Shown one piece after another: positions 1-12,820 of a stretch of DNA of 64,000 nt. The notes under the pieces are model-generated. The model ran no database searches. It saw only the letters and a program-made list of their open reading frames with translations, and was not told the DNA's origin. How positions within the stretch are numbered: position 1 is the first letter of the stretch; every line of letters starts with the position of its first letter. The DNA lies in contig JAIVEN010000012.1 in NCBI GenBank assembly GCA_026686845.1, positions 4,652,501 through 4,716,500 on the forward strand, in the 5' to 3' direction. Source of the DNA: Adenanthera pavonina (Eukaryota; Streptophyta; Magnoliopsida; Fabales; Fabaceae). A program made the position numbers and the translations under genes.

Positions 1-359
1 CCTCTGGATTTAAGATCTATTTTAAAATTTTTTTACCCTAAAATATAAGTCTAATTTAGATAATGTCCAGGATATTGAATATTTTTTCTTGATTTATCAT
101 TGTCTGCAATCAAATGTGAGAGAGGGAATTGATATAAGAATTGTGCAACTTATTTCATTTAATGAGAGTAAGATTGAAAAACAATGTAATGTTATGATAT
201 ATTTAATTAGTTAAACTATTTTTAATTCTTTTATTTGGTTTTTGTGAAATTAATGCAAATAAGACATATATTTTGGACTGGAGAAAATATTATTTTTATA
301 TTAAAGTGGCACTAAAAAAAGATGAGAGACTATGATGGAATGAAAGAGATAAAGTAAAA
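1..359. other. AT-rich intergenic sequence
   Basis: I see no gene, RNA or clear repeat here. The sequence is very AT-rich and broken by stops in all frames. Confidence 0.5.
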
Positions 360-605
360 TGGGATGACAGAAAAATTAAAATACTTTTTAAAGTGTGCGT
401 TAGAAGAGATATTTACTAAGAATAGACTAAGTACACATTTTAATAAAGAATGGTGGAAGAATCTCGAGGAAAATTCTCAAGTGAGAATAGGGTGTTTTTA
501 TGATCACACATAATTAAAAATAGATGGGATGCTCTAAAAAGGGAGTTCACATTGTTTGTATAGATGGTTAAGAAAAAAATTTTCCTTGAATGGGATTATG
601 ATGAG
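360..605 (+). pseudogene. Myb/SANT-like DNA-binding domain remnant
   Basis: Conceptual translation gives WDDRKIK, then after a one-base shift KYFLKCALEEI, later THFNKEWWKNLEE, and after one stop LKNRWDALKREFTLF. This order (W-D-D start, a T-x-F-N-K-E-W-W centre, then L-K-N-R-W-D-x-L-K) is the signature of plant Myb/SANT-like (Myb_DNA-bind_3) domains, found in host genes and as partner proteins of PIF/Harbinger transposons. The copy has at least one frameshift and two in-frame stops, so it cannot encode the domain. No transposase is visible beside it. Recognition is by eye from motif order. Confidence 0.5.
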
Positions 606-1479
606 TGCCAAGACAAGTGCGTCGTTAGTTTCTTTTTTTGGTGTTTTTTTTTGGGTATATTTAACTTTGGAAAAACTTTGATATTTTATTTGATTTTGAA
701 GTTGGTAATATGTAGCATTGTTGGATAGAAACTGTCTCCATAAAATCATTTTTTTACATAATTTTAAATTATGTTTTCCAAATTTTTAATATGTACAGAA
801 AGTTTTTTTTTTTCAAAACATGATTATGAGGAAGTGCTTTTTTATGTCCTTTATGGTAATTTCTTAACCAAAAAAGTACTTTTAAGTTACTCCATCCAAA
901 TATAATAAAAAAATCACTTACTTTTATGATTATAACCAACTACGGAACAACTTCTACTTTTAATAAAATCTCTAAATAATTAATAATTTTTTAGATAATA
1001 TAAAAATTGCTTATTTCTAAAACTTAAACAAAGGAGCCCTAAATAATGTATGGAAAAATTCACATGTTCTAATTTGATTAATGATGACATAAAATTAACC
1101 AAAGTTTTTTCCTTGAAGCCTACCTTGTTTGAAACAACCACAGAGGGGCTAGCTTAGACATCAAAGGTGGGGCTAAGTATGAGTGGTGGTCATCCAATTG
1201 CCATAGTTGTTAAATCAAGAGACAGAATATTTTTACAGAATTTTTAATTTTTTGTTGTAGGAAATTAATTCTTTAAAACTATCTAAGTGCTTCATCAAAA
1301 ATCATCAAATTATTCTCATGTGAAAAAGATCAAAGATAACAATTTTGTAATTAAACAAAAATAATCTTTCAAAAATTTCAAGAGCACCACAAAAAAAATT
1401 GTACAATACCAATTCAAATTTAATTAAGTTCTTAAACAAAAAAATACATACAATTAACTAATTATAAAATAAAGATTTT
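606..1479. other. AT-rich sequence without a recognised gene
   Basis: Nothing coding is visible. Around 750-1045 the sequence has the look of a degenerate MITE and ends in AAACAAAGGAGCCCTAAATA, but I could not pair its two ends. Confidence 0.35.
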
Positions 1480-1708
1480 TTTATATAAAATTACGTGAGA
1501 GTTTGAGTCTATTAAATTCAAGATCTTAAGTTTGGGTTTCTCAAATTTAAGTTAAAATGTCTAAAATATTTAAGAAAAAGCTTAAATCCAAATATATGAG
1601 AGTTTGGATCTGGTGGGTCTTAGATTTGACTTTATTAGACTTAAATACTAAAGATATGAACCCAAAAAAATCCCTAAATCCAAATTGTGTGAGATTTTGA
1701 ATGTAATG
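1480..1708. repeat. Left half of a dispersed repeat split by an LTR
   Basis: Phrases such as GTGAGAGTTTGAGTCTATTA and CAAGATCTTAAGTTTGGGTT recur at about 7690-7750, and a related copy runs at about 9630-9870. The repeat continues after the LTR at about 7594-7760. The 9755-9840 copy shows the joined form (GAGATTTTGAG, a short gap, AATTCAAAATCTT). It therefore acts as an empty-site reference for the insertion at 1709-7588. Confidence 0.55.
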
Positions 1709-2806
1709 TGTAACACCTTGTACTAGGACCCATTTATTATGTATAGATCATTTTAGAGTTCAAATATGCTTGAAGAGAAATGTGAATCAATTTAATTTCA
1801 AAAACATAATTTTCATAAATCTCGAGTGCTTTTCATGTTGTCATTATCCGATAAATTTTGGAAATTCATAACTAAATTTAGAAATATCATCTTGAGATAA
1901 TTCAAGTCTCTAAAAATAGATAAAAGGATTCTATATGTGTGAAAAATAGGCAACAGAGCAAATACTTGGCCAAATTGTACATTTTATTCCTTCAAAAGTA
2001 CTATAGATTTGGCCATTTCTAAAAATTCCTGATTTTGGCAATAATTTTGAAAAAACATATTTCCTTCTATTCTTGACCAAATCATGCATAATCTATGTTA
2101 TTTGAATGCTATGTATGTCTATTTTCTAGATATATTTTTATTATACATTTATTTTCCTTACACAAGGTGTGACATTAACTTAAATTATAAAGAGTTAGAA
2201 TTCAACTTTTACTAGAACAGTTTTGGGAAAACCTCAATATCTTCTATTATATAACTCCAATTACCTCCAAATAGGTAACAAATGAAACTCAAAACATAGT
2301 CCTTTCTATAAATGTAAATCCCTGAATTTTTGAAGCTTTGAACTATTTTTTATTATTTTTTGAAATTTTCAGTACCTAACTTTCAGTTTCCAGTTTGTCC
2401 AATCTTACCCTATTCTGAACCCTAAATTTGAAAATTTACCATAAATTGTACACTTATCCAATTTAGGTGTTCTTTACCTCTACAGAAAGCTTATTCCATG
2501 TACTTTTAAAGCATATAAATTAATTAAGCTAATTGTCCTGTCTTTTATAAACAATGCCTACATTCTCTCATACTACTTAAGATGAGCCTTTCCATTCCTA
2601 CTTTATCAAAATTAGCTTCATAACCTTTTCACATCATCATTCATTGCACCATTTCCATGCATAACATATCATAATATATTAAGAATCATAATAGCATAGC
2701 TACATGGAATATACATGATTTTTCATAATATCTCAAAACATAACTTCATGACTTGAATTTTTACATTAAGCATCTTTTTCTTCTCCTTCCTCCATAGTTC
2801 ACGTCT

Positions 2807-5759
2807 TGTAACACCTTACTTTTATCTATATCTTTTCATATATTCAGTATGTACAATGTCCAAATCGCCCATATTAAGAGCTTGAACCATTAATAGAACC
2901 AAAATATTTAAATAAAAAAAAATATGGTACTATTCATTTGGTTCTCAAGTTTTCTGGACAAACTTTGAAAAATCATAACTTAATCCAGAAAAATTGTATC
3001 AATGTGGTTCAAGTCTCTAAATGAAGCTAGAAACATGATATATAATATAAAAATATGAAAATTTCCTTTAACTTGACCAATTATTACAATTTATTACTTA
3101 AACTTACACTGTACAAATGGTCACTTATCTCTTTTTCAGGATTTTGGCCATAACTTTAAAAATTTATATATGACTCTATACTAAGCCAAATCATGTATTC
3201 TACATGCCATTAGAAAGATATATATGTATACTTACCTTCATATTTTTTTATACATTTATTTAGTCTAGACAGGGCATGATTTCAACTTAAATTACTAAGG
3301 GTCAAAGCCTCCCTCTTATTGGAATAGTCTTGGAAAAACTTGTATATCTCTCATTGTACAGCTCTAATTGAATTCAAACCAGTGGCATATTGAACTCAAA
3401 ACACAGATCATTTCAAACAGATTACTAAATTTTTGGAGCTCTGTACAATTTTATACTTCCTTTCAAAGTAAGTGATACTTACAGTGAAATTCGCAGCTTT
3501 TACTTTACTATTCAGTTTTGACCCTTAACTTCAAAAATATACTATAAATTGTACACATATACAAATTGAGTGTTCTTTAGCTCATTGGAAAACTTGTTCT
3601 CTCTAGTTTTAGATCATATATAACACTTGACTTACTTGCCTTGTCGTAGTCAAACAATATATTCCTTTAGTTTTAGATAATATATAACACTTAACTTTAT
3701 TTTTATTACTACAAAATGAACTTCTAGCAAAATAACATGGCAAAGTAGACTTCATAACAAGCTCACATGATCATTCCATGTTTCAAATCCATGCCAAACA
3801 TTTCATAATGCTCATAAGGACATAATAGCACAATGGCACAAATCTAAAAGCATATACATGGTTTTATACATAATTTCAAAATATACATTCATAGCTTGAC
3901 AACACCATCAAGTATCATTCTCTTTTTCATTCTTCTTGCCTTTTTTTTGGACTCCTTGATCTCCTTGACATTGCTTGTGCCTATCATTTGGGATACTTGA
4001 GGGGATGAGATTGGAGGCAATCTCAGCAGCAACTTACATTTCATGCAATTATGTCAATCATGTTAAATAACTCACATTTGATTACATTTAATTATATCAA
4101 TCATATTTAAACAATAAATTGCCACATTGATCATAAAAAATTCGGCAGCATAACAGCTTAGAAAATAGATATCTCAGGGAACAAAACCCCTCATTTTACA
4201 GCCAAGACCAATCAAAGAAATCACAATTTCAATATGGCAACATAATTTAATCATAGAAAGACAATGAAAGAACATAAAGTAAGAATATGAAATTTAACTA
4301 CCTTGAAATATTCCTTTAGTTTTTCCTCTTGAATCCAATGCTTTACCACTTGGTTCCACCTCCTTCAAGAACTCACTTGGGCTTTATCAATTCCCAATAC
4401 ACCATCAAACACTCACTTTATTCACTAGTTTCATGAGTTACTTCTTAAAGGCTCACAAAACCCTAGAATTTCATTTTCTTTACCTTAAACTTTTTATTTA
4501 ACCACATACTTGCTCTTAAGGTTTTGGACCATGGGGAATCCATTTTTAGCATCAAATTAATGAAAATCAAACTCTTTCCCATCATATTAAATTGACCGAA
4601 ACAAGGATTGGAAGAGGAAAGAAGTGATTTCCCTTTTCTTACTTTCAAACATACCAAACCTTGTTTTTCTTGTATTATCTCATGGTTTCTTCTAATTTAT
4701 TGCATGAAACCGCTTCCTTTCATGAATCCATGTTAAGGACGAATATTAAATACTGAGAGAAGAAGGAGAAAACCTTGCTAACCTACTTCAAACTACCTAA
4801 AACTTGAAGGAGAATTACTTAGAATTTCAAAGAAAAATTCTTACCTTTTTCTTGATTTTTCCTTCTCTTTTTCCTTCTTCCTCTTCTTCACGTTTTTCTC
4901 TTCTTTCTTTGCTGTTTTTCAGACCTCTCTCCACTCTTTCTTTGCCTCTTTGGTCAGCCATAACATGAGCTAAAGTGGAGAATATATTAAACTCACCAAC
5001 CAATAGGAATTTGCCACCAAAACTTCTTGATTTCTCTTAGAAAGTGACTTAAACTATTAAAAAAAAAATGTTACTTTATCATGTGCATCTTGTGGAGCAC
5101 GAAATTAAGGGTACTTTGGTCTAAAAATTTTAGATAATTACTTATTCAGATATATCCTGAACCGGTCTGAACTTATAAAGTTACTTTAGCAGTATATTTT
5201 ACTATTATTGGAATACTAATTATAATTATATTGGGATATAAAATTACCATAACATAATTATCCCAATTGGTCCAAATATAAGACCCACATGTTTTTCTTG
5301 AATGAATACTGCTTCTTCCTGCAGTCCAGACTGACATTTATCGGGTAAGATATAAATATTAAATCATAATTATCCAATAAATATTATTTTGATCTTAATA
5401 AATTCCATATTATATTCCAATAGTCTTAGCTCATTGAGAGCTTCATTTTGACTATAATTTTTCATATTTACAAAAATGCCCTTGATCAGGGACAAATTTA
5501 TAATTTTAAAAATTTTTGGTTCATTAGGTATAATTTTTGCCAAAATATTTGAACCCCCCCCCCCCGCGGCTCCCCAATTCTTATGTTTGATAATAAAATT
5601 ATCATTTTCATAATTCTTAGGGATAAAAATATAATTTCTTATTTTTACATCCAATCGGAAAAAATGATCTCTTTGCCCTATTTCACGCAAAACAATGTCT
5701 ACCCATTTTTATAAATTTCTCATGCATTTTTAGTTATCTAATATTTTTGGGATGTTACA
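2807..5759 (-). mobile_element. Solo LTR, family B, nested in another LTR
   Basis: The element runs from TGTAACACCTTAC to GGGATGTTACA with TG/CA termini. It is flanked by CGTCT (2802-2806) and TGTCT (5760-5764), a 5-bp TSD with one C-to-T change. Sequence on both sides belongs to the host LTR: 55560-55680 shows the same stretch uninterrupted. It aligns with 38980-42819 over its whole length except for a nested element in that copy. It contains no coding sequence. Confidence 0.8.
5554..5565 (+). repeat. Poly-C tract
   Basis: Twelve consecutive C residues followed by GCGGCTCCCC lie inside the solo LTR. The related LTR at 42590 has no such run, so this is a local expansion. Confidence 0.9.
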
Positions 5760-7593
5760 TGTCTCCCATGCATGGCTTGACCCTAAACATATTAGTCATT
5801 GGAAAGAATGAGATTCAAAAAATCTTTGTAGCACTAACCATTCATGCATTCATATTATCATTTCTTCCATAGAAATATTAATCAATTTCATTAAAACATA
5901 ACATGTCATGATAATTTTATAAAAATTTCAACAGAGTTTCTCTTTATATTTTGAATATCCCTGGATCACAAAACCCCTCATCTCATTCAACTCAACCAAC
6001 ATTCATAAACATCATCAAACATCTAAACAAGCAAGTGGCAAGTCATGGATTTCAACGCAAAATCATAAGACAATATAAAGCTAGAATTGGCAATATGCTA
6101 CCTTTTTGCTTCCTTTTTGCTTTCCCTTGAATTTTGTCTCTTCCAAACACTTCTCAAAGATTTCTTAGACTTCCTCAAACCTAAACATATTATCAAACAA
6201 TTACTCAAACTAATAGTTCCATGATTTTCCTCAAAAAATATTTATGAAACCTTAATTCTTAAAAATTTTACCAAAAATTCATTCCTAACTCAAAAATGAT
6301 TAATAATAACTCCATTCCATTTAATTTTTCATGAAGAATCCAAATATAGCCTCAGAATTACCAAATTTCATCTCTAACTATATTCATTTTGAAATAAACT
6401 TCAAAACCTTAAAAATTTCACTTTCTTAAGCTTAAGTTTTTTTTTAATTTCATCACTTGCCTTTAGCAAATTCCATCATGAGGAATTCATTTCTGGGGTG
6501 AAAATTCAGAAATTCCATCTCCATATTAAACCCTTATTAGGCCAAAAATAGCATAAAAATTAGAGAAAAATATTTACTCTAAACTAGTTGCAATAACTTG
6601 TGATTTCATGCTTCTAGTCACCTTGCTATACCTTTTTCTATATTTATTTGGTTTAAGCTCCACTTTCTCTCTCCAAATCCTCCATGGCTGAAACTTTCAT
6701 GGTGAAAGGAGAGGAGAATAATTCATAAAATCAAACCAAACAACTCTTCTTTCTCTCTTTCTTTCTTGTGTTTTTCTCTCTTTATTTGCTGTTGAACTAA
6801 CGCACTGAATGGTGAAGAAAGAGAGTAATTAAGTGGCTTAATGACATGCTAATCATGGTTAATTAGTTAAAGTAACTATGCTTACTTTTTTGACTAAAAA
6901 TGACTATTTCTTGGAGAAGTTTTGGGGAAAAAATTGGCTGCCCAAGCTGCCCAAGTTTAGACACCAATAAGAGATCTGAGTGTCCCAAAAATGCTCAATT
7001 TTTCTTGATCCAAATATATTCTAAACCGAATAAATTTTTAACCGTACCGATAAAATTATTTTTTATAGTAGTTTAGTATTTTTATGCTATAAGATTATTC
7101 TAAATTTATTTTTATATTTTTTTAATTATCCTGTTTCAAATAGTATCTGTGTATGGCACATATCTTGTCGCAGTTACCTTTTAATCTTCAGTGGGGCCCA
7201 TAATCTATTTTATTGGTATTAAGTTACTTTTGGACACTCATAATAATTATTTTTTCATCCTTAATCATTAACCCTCAATGCCATATACCATTGGACTCCT
7301 CTCATCGAGGGCTTCGTTTTGACAATAATTTTACATATTTACAAAATTACCCCTAACTCGGGTTAAATTATAATTTTTGAAACTTTCAAGTCATTCGGTA
7401 TAATTTTTCCTAAGGACTTTTTAACTTGTTTGCCCATGATTTTTATTGCCTTGGGACATGCATGTCATTTTTATAATTTTTAGGAATAAAAATATAATTT
7501 TTTATTTTTCTATCCAATACGAAAAAATGATCTCTTTATGGTGTTTGCTCATTTTTGCAAATTTCTATACATTTCTAGATATTTTATATAATT

Positions 7594-8436
7594 AATTCAA
7601 AACCTCTTAAGTTTATTGAGGTTAAGTTTAAATACTAAATATATTAAAAAACCTTAAAATCTAATTATGTTTTAACATAAATTTTCCAATTATTTATTGA
7701 TTTATGTGAGAGTTTAGGTCTAGTAAGTGCAAGATCTTAAGTTTGGGTTCATTGAGTGAAAACGAGTTACCTACTCTTAATAGTTAAAGTGAACCCTTTC
7801 ATATCAAAGAATTCAGAATAATCAAATCTCCCCTAGTAGGATTCGAACCTATGATCAATTAGAAGGTTTCATCGAAACAATTATTTATTTCTATTCCAAG
7901 ATACCTTATATCTTTCTTTTTCTTTTTCTTTTCAAATTTTTCTTTATTATTTGAAAAAAAATTAGAGAGAGAAATTGTGAGGATGAATGACAAAAAAATA
8001 TTGGAATATATCTTTGGAAGAGACAATGGAAATAGGAGTTCATTTTGGCCATGGTACTATATATCCCAATAGTCCTAGCCGTTGACGATGGATACTAAAG
8101 ACTGTGCGAATCAACCCAAACCCATGTAGTACTATAGTTAATGCCTTAAGTATGTTATCCAAACATATTTCAAGTAATTGTAGTAAAACGTGATCAGTTA
8201 ACCCTTTCGCTGCATGTTATTGCTATTGGGGCTCGTAAATCCAGTACTAAATCTCCTTTCTTATTGAATTAATCGATGAACTTGCTTTATTATCAAATAT
8301 TGGATTTCAAAATCTTTCGCAAAAAAGAAATTAATCTATTTTATTTGGAATAAATCCTACCACTTCTATGCTTGACAAAAAAAAATGGGGGTGTATCGCT
8401 TAAATAATACGTTGAAATACTGAAGATAAAAAAATG
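7594..8436. other. Intergenic sequence with repeat half and T-arm-like motif
   Basis: This holds the right half of the split dispersed repeat (about 7594-7760). On the minus strand near 7826-7846 there is a tRNA T-arm-like string (TAGGTTCGAATCCTA). No acceptor, D or anticodon arm folds around it. The rest is AT-rich and featureless. Confidence 0.4.
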
Positions 8437-9617
8437 GCTAAAATATACATAACAACCCCGAACTTTGGATTAGTTGCATGTCACTCCCCTGATATTTAAA
8501 AGTTTAAAATTAAGACTTTAATGTTTCATATTTTGATCATTAACTCCCATGCTGTTAAAACTATAGTTAAAGTTAATGGTTTATACAACCTTATTTTTTA
8601 AGAATATGCCACATCATTCTAATAAAGAACACTTGGCATATTATATGTAATTTTGAGTATTTTTATTTTTTTTATTCAGACTTAAAAATGCTTAGGGTCA
8701 AATATATTATTTTTCTTCTAGAAATCCCTTCATCCATTTTTCACGATCACAAACATTCTCTGGTTTTCAGACTGCTGCAATTTCAGCCTGGCGTTTTCCC
8801 TAGATGTAGCAAGTCGCCATTGAACAGACAAATCCCCCATTCCATACCTCACTCTTAAGTTCAAATTTCCTTTTTTATTATGTACACAATGTGTTTGTTT
8901 GAGATTTCTATCATGACTTGAGATTCTTCGCTCTTCCTTTTATTATTGTTACCTGTTTGAATTATGCAAATTCTATGTAATTGCTGTTACATATATATAT
9001 ATATATATCATTATTTCTGGCCAAAAAAAATTGTTACCTGGGATATTTTATCAGTTTGACTAATTCAAATTATTAATAAATATTTGGACGGCAGAATCTA
9101 GGAAGTTCATCAGCAAAAAAGCACTGAAGTTAAGCATAATCAATGGAATGCCTAATACTGGTTCTTTTACTTTCTTTGCACCCACAATTTCTTAAATTCG
9201 ATCATGATGCAGGAAAAAGTTTATATAAACTATAGATGTCAAATTTGGGAGAACGTACACCATGGTTGTAATTGCTGAAGGAGTAAAACTAATTGGGATG
9301 CGAAAAGAAGAAGATGGAGAGAGAGGGATTTTTAGGGGTGGAATTACGAAAGTGGCCCCAAATATTTTTAAATCTGAAAAAAATAAAATAAAATGCTCAA
9401 AATTACATGTAGTTTGCCAAGTGTTAATTATTAGAGTGATGTGGCATATTATTCAAAAGATGAGATGGCATAAACCGTTAACTTTAACTAAAATTTTAAT
9501 AGCAGAGGAGTTAATGATCAAAATATGAAATAGTAGGGTCTTAATTTTAAACTTTTAAATATTAGGGGAATGATATGCAACTTACTGAAAGTCCAGGGAA
9601 CTTAGGTATATTTTAGC
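8437..9617. mobile_element. Non-autonomous DNA transposon with about 230-bp inverted repeats (MULE-like)
   Basis: The left arm (8437 to about 8665) starts GCTAAAATATAC. The reverse complement of the right arm (about 9388-9617) starts with the same GCTAAAATATAC. The arms stay alignable for some 230 bases, sharing for example ATTTAAAAGTTTAAAATTAAGAC and CATATTTTGATCATTAACTCC-like blocks. Long inverted repeats of this kind are typical of Mutator-like elements. No transposase is present. The interior (8700-9380) has mixed-composition sequence with an (AT)n run at about 8990-9008 and could be captured host DNA. I could not find a clean 9-bp TSD because both flanks are A-rich. Confidence 0.65.
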
Positions 9618-11002
9618 AACCAGAAAAAAAACTAAATCCAATACGTGGGAGCTTGGATTTAGATCTAGTGGTTCTAAATTTGAGTTTATTAGATTTTATT
9701 TTTGGCCTGAGAATTTATTGGATTTAAATACCGAAAATATGAAACTTAAACCCAATTGTGTGAGATTTTGAGCCTGGATAATTCAAAATCTTCAGTTTAA
9801 ATTTATTGGATTTAAGTTCAAATATCAAAAATGTATAAAAAAAAGCCTTTAAATCTAATTATTGGAGTTATGTTTAATAATTTTTTACAAATAATTACTA
9901 TTTTTTAAATTATAATCTTATCTCTCATGTTAAAAGTTCAGGACGATATTAATGACTAGCCTCTTTTTATTTATTTATTTTTCTGGTTTGCATGCCCAAC
10001 TATGGCTCTTTTTTATTTAACCATTTCTTTTAGGACATATCTAAAAATTTGAAGGAAATTGACATATTAATTGTATTTATAATCTATGTACTAAAATCTT
10101 AAAAGATAGATAATTATCATAAAAAGAAATGGACAGTGTGTATAGTAAAAAAAAAAAAGATTGGTGGAGAGAGTATATTTTAAATAACAAAGTTCTTTTT
10201 GGGCCTGAAAATAACATAGAGTTGAGTTTTGGGTCCTTATATGTCATTTCCCTTTTAGCCTAATATGCTAATTTCAACTTGGGTTGCTCCGTTGACTAGT
10301 CAGTTCGGTTGGTCAAATTTGACCTCTATCAAACAAACTGAACGGGTCGTTTATAAATCAATTAGTTTTACAATATTGGGCGGCTTTGGCATTGTGATGA
10401 AATTAATTAAGAGATATTTAAATACATTTGATTGATTAAAACTAAAGAAATAAAAAATAATGATACACGTATAAACACATTATACTGAACTTGATGAAAA
10501 GTGTGTTAATATATTTATTTGTCGTTAGGTCAGTTTATATATTTTTTATAAATGAATGTTACTAAGTCTCACAACTTTGTTGGCCAAAAAAAAAAATCGC
10601 ACAACTTTTATGGTTGAACACAAGCTCCAATTAATACGTGTTCGCAAGAATAAAGTTTTAATAAATATTTATATTTATAAAAGTATAATAGACAGTATTT
10701 TTATTATTTATTCACATACTATTTTTTTATTTTTATATATTTGTGCAAAAGTTGAGGCTAATTACAGTTATTTGTGATAGCTGCTGACCAAATTAATAAA
10801 ATGATCAAATTTATAAGTATTATTTTTTATGTAACTGCATATTTTGTTTGTTATATTATTTATCATTTTTAATCACATTAAAAATCAGGCAACTAATTTT
10901 CATAATATATATTATACTAAAAATTTCAAAACTGTTAATTTAATAATTTAAAGGCTGAGATAATTTTTTTATTATCTTATGGGCTATGATACATAGATGT
11001 GA
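9618..11002. other. AT-rich intergenic sequence
   Basis: A copy of the dispersed repeat also seen at 1480-1708 and 7594-7760 runs at about 9630-9870. The remainder is AT-rich with no recognisable gene; short open frames here have no coding character. Confidence 0.4.
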
Positions 11003-12075
11003 ATGCAATTTTTAGATATACATATAAATTTATGTATATATTCAACAAATTAATATATCATAGGTAAAAAATATAAAAAGTTTGAGTTTTAAACAATTAT
11101 TTTAATAGTAATATAAAGATATCTAAAATAAAAAATAAAAAATTGAGTATTTCTATAACATTTAAGTTATGTTGGGGTTTTTTTCAAAATAAAAACTAAG
11201 AATACATATATAATATATATTATATTTATAAAGTACAGTACTGTATTATATTAACGACTTATCAAATGTAAATACGTATTCCTTTTTAAAGTGCCGGTGC
11301 AATAAAACTTTTGGGAGTTCAACCTATCTGCTGTTTTTTTTATTATTCAAGATATAGATTTATCAATTCTAATTAATGAATTTGGCAATATAAAATTTGA
11401 ATATGCATATGTAAACCCAAAAAATTTGAAGATGCATGTCACGCACTTATTTATTGCTTGCACAAAAACATCATACAAATTACAATGTCAAATTCAATCT
11501 CACATTTTGGTCTTCGTCATTAAAAGAGACAAAAAAAAATCCTTATTGGATATAATAAATTTTAAAATTTTAGATGAAAGATATATATACATAAAAATTT
11601 AGATATATTTTACAAACTAATATGCCAAAGATAAACAAATATAAAAAAATTGGAGTTTCAAACCGTTATTTTAAATGTAAATAAAGATAATTAAAATAAG
11701 AAGTTGAGTTTTTCTATAACATCTAAGTAATTTTGGAACTTTTTCAAAAAAAGAGAAATAGATGTATCTATCATGAAGTATATATATATGGTATCTAATG
11801 CTTATTGAATATGAATACATCTTTCTTTTTTAAGTGTCGGTGCAATATAGAAATTGTGGAGTTCAACCTATTTTCCGTTTTTAAAATCTTTTATTTGCTA
11901 AGATTTAGATTTATCAATGCTAACAAATTTGGCGATATAAAATTTGAACATGCATATGTAACGCCGAAAAAAAAGAAAAAGAACATGCATAACACGCACT
12001 TATTGCTATTGGCTGTTGCCACGAAAACATCATAAAAGTCAAATTGAGTCTTACATTTTGGCCCTCCTTATTAAA
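11003..12075 (+). repeat. Imperfect direct tandem duplication, about 550-bp unit
   Basis: Unit 1 (about 11003-11530) and unit 2 (about 11570-12075) share a series of blocks in the same order. These include GAGTTTTAAAC/GAGTTTCAAAC, TTCTATAACAT, AAGTGCCGGTGCAATA versus AAGTGTCGGTGCAATA, GAGTTCAACCTAT, ATATAAAATTTGAA, GCATATGTAA, and CACATTTTGG/TACATTTTGG. The copies differ by many substitutions and indels, so the duplication is old. No open frame is conserved between them. Confidence 0.65.
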
Positions 12076-12370
12076 AAAGAAAAAAAAAACAAAAGAAAAG
12101 AAAAAGAACAACCCCTTGACATTTCTGACCGAGTCATTTATCTAATATTTAAAGAGAACTACGTCATGTTTCTGAGTTGTACTAGTATGGCAGCCAAAAT
12201 CAAAAGCAATTAATAGTTTGTGGTAATTAACTAATAGCTTAATTAGTCTTAAAAAGCCTTCGGAGTTAGTCTAATCAAATTTGCACTAAGCTTTATTAAT
12301 AAATAGTGAAGATATGTAAGAACACGTTGGCCAAAATAATAATAATAATAATCATAAAGATGTGAGGAAG
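12076..12370. other. AT-rich sequence, nothing recognised
   Basis: Short AT-rich spacer with an (AAT)n run near 12337-12352. No gene is supported. Confidence 0.4.
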
Positions 12371-12820
12371 GGAAAATGACCGGTAAATATTTCCAAGAAA
12401 TAAAAATTACAACAACATACCATGAACTTGCATAATTTTAATTAGGTATTTTGATATCTAATTAGATTTTTTTAAAATGTTTTGGAATAAAATTCGGGTT
12501 TCGTCCCTAACTAAATCCAAAATATCAGTTACATATATTTGAGAATCTGTTACAAATATATGAAAATCATTTATAAATGGGCTATTTGATTATAGTTCAT
12601 CTATTTCAAATTGATTTGTAATTGCTTTTTTTGGATTTGCAATTGATTCATATATATTTACATCTGATATTTTTCCATCTCGACTTTAGAGGTGGGAAAG
12701 GGAATTTATCTTAAAAAAAATATTTCCAATTAACTATTTTGGTACTTAATTAGAATTAAGAAAATTTATGGTCTGTTTTTAAAATTTTTATCTCCCATGG
12801 GTATTTATTTGTAATTTCCC
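12371..12820. mobile_element. Foldback or MITE-like element with about 110-bp inverted arms
   Basis: The left arm (12371-12480) contains ATAAAAATTAC, ACCAT, TAATTTTAATTAGGTA in order. The reverse complement of the right arm (12715-12820) contains ATAAAAATTTT, ACCAT, TAATTCTAATTAAGTA in the same order and spacing. The centre (about 12490-12700) is unrelated. There is no coding capacity and the TSD was not resolved. Confidence 0.5.

Larger units (their letters stand above)
1709..7588 (-). mobile_element. Diverged solo LTR (family B), interrupted by a second LTR
   Basis: The left end is TGTAACACCTTG, the same terminus as other family-B LTRs in this window. Its body resembles 47547-49250 and 55550-57700. 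Without the nested LTR and one TSD it is about 2.92 kb, close to the 2.94-2.95 kb of the other family-B LTRs. Possible TSDs are TAATG before 1709 and TAATT at 7589; the right terminus is degenerate, so that edge is approximate. The minus orientation follows from comparison with the LTR that joins a polypurine tract at 34142. No gag or pol is attached, so it is read as a solo LTR. Confidence 0.6.

Noticed and set aside
7820..7870. tRNA gene
   Set aside because: Only a T-arm-like string is present; no cloverleaf can be drawn around it.
10556..10777. AT-rich plus-strand open frame
   Set aside because: Low-complexity composition (Ile, Tyr, Phe, Lys) with no motif and no gene context.
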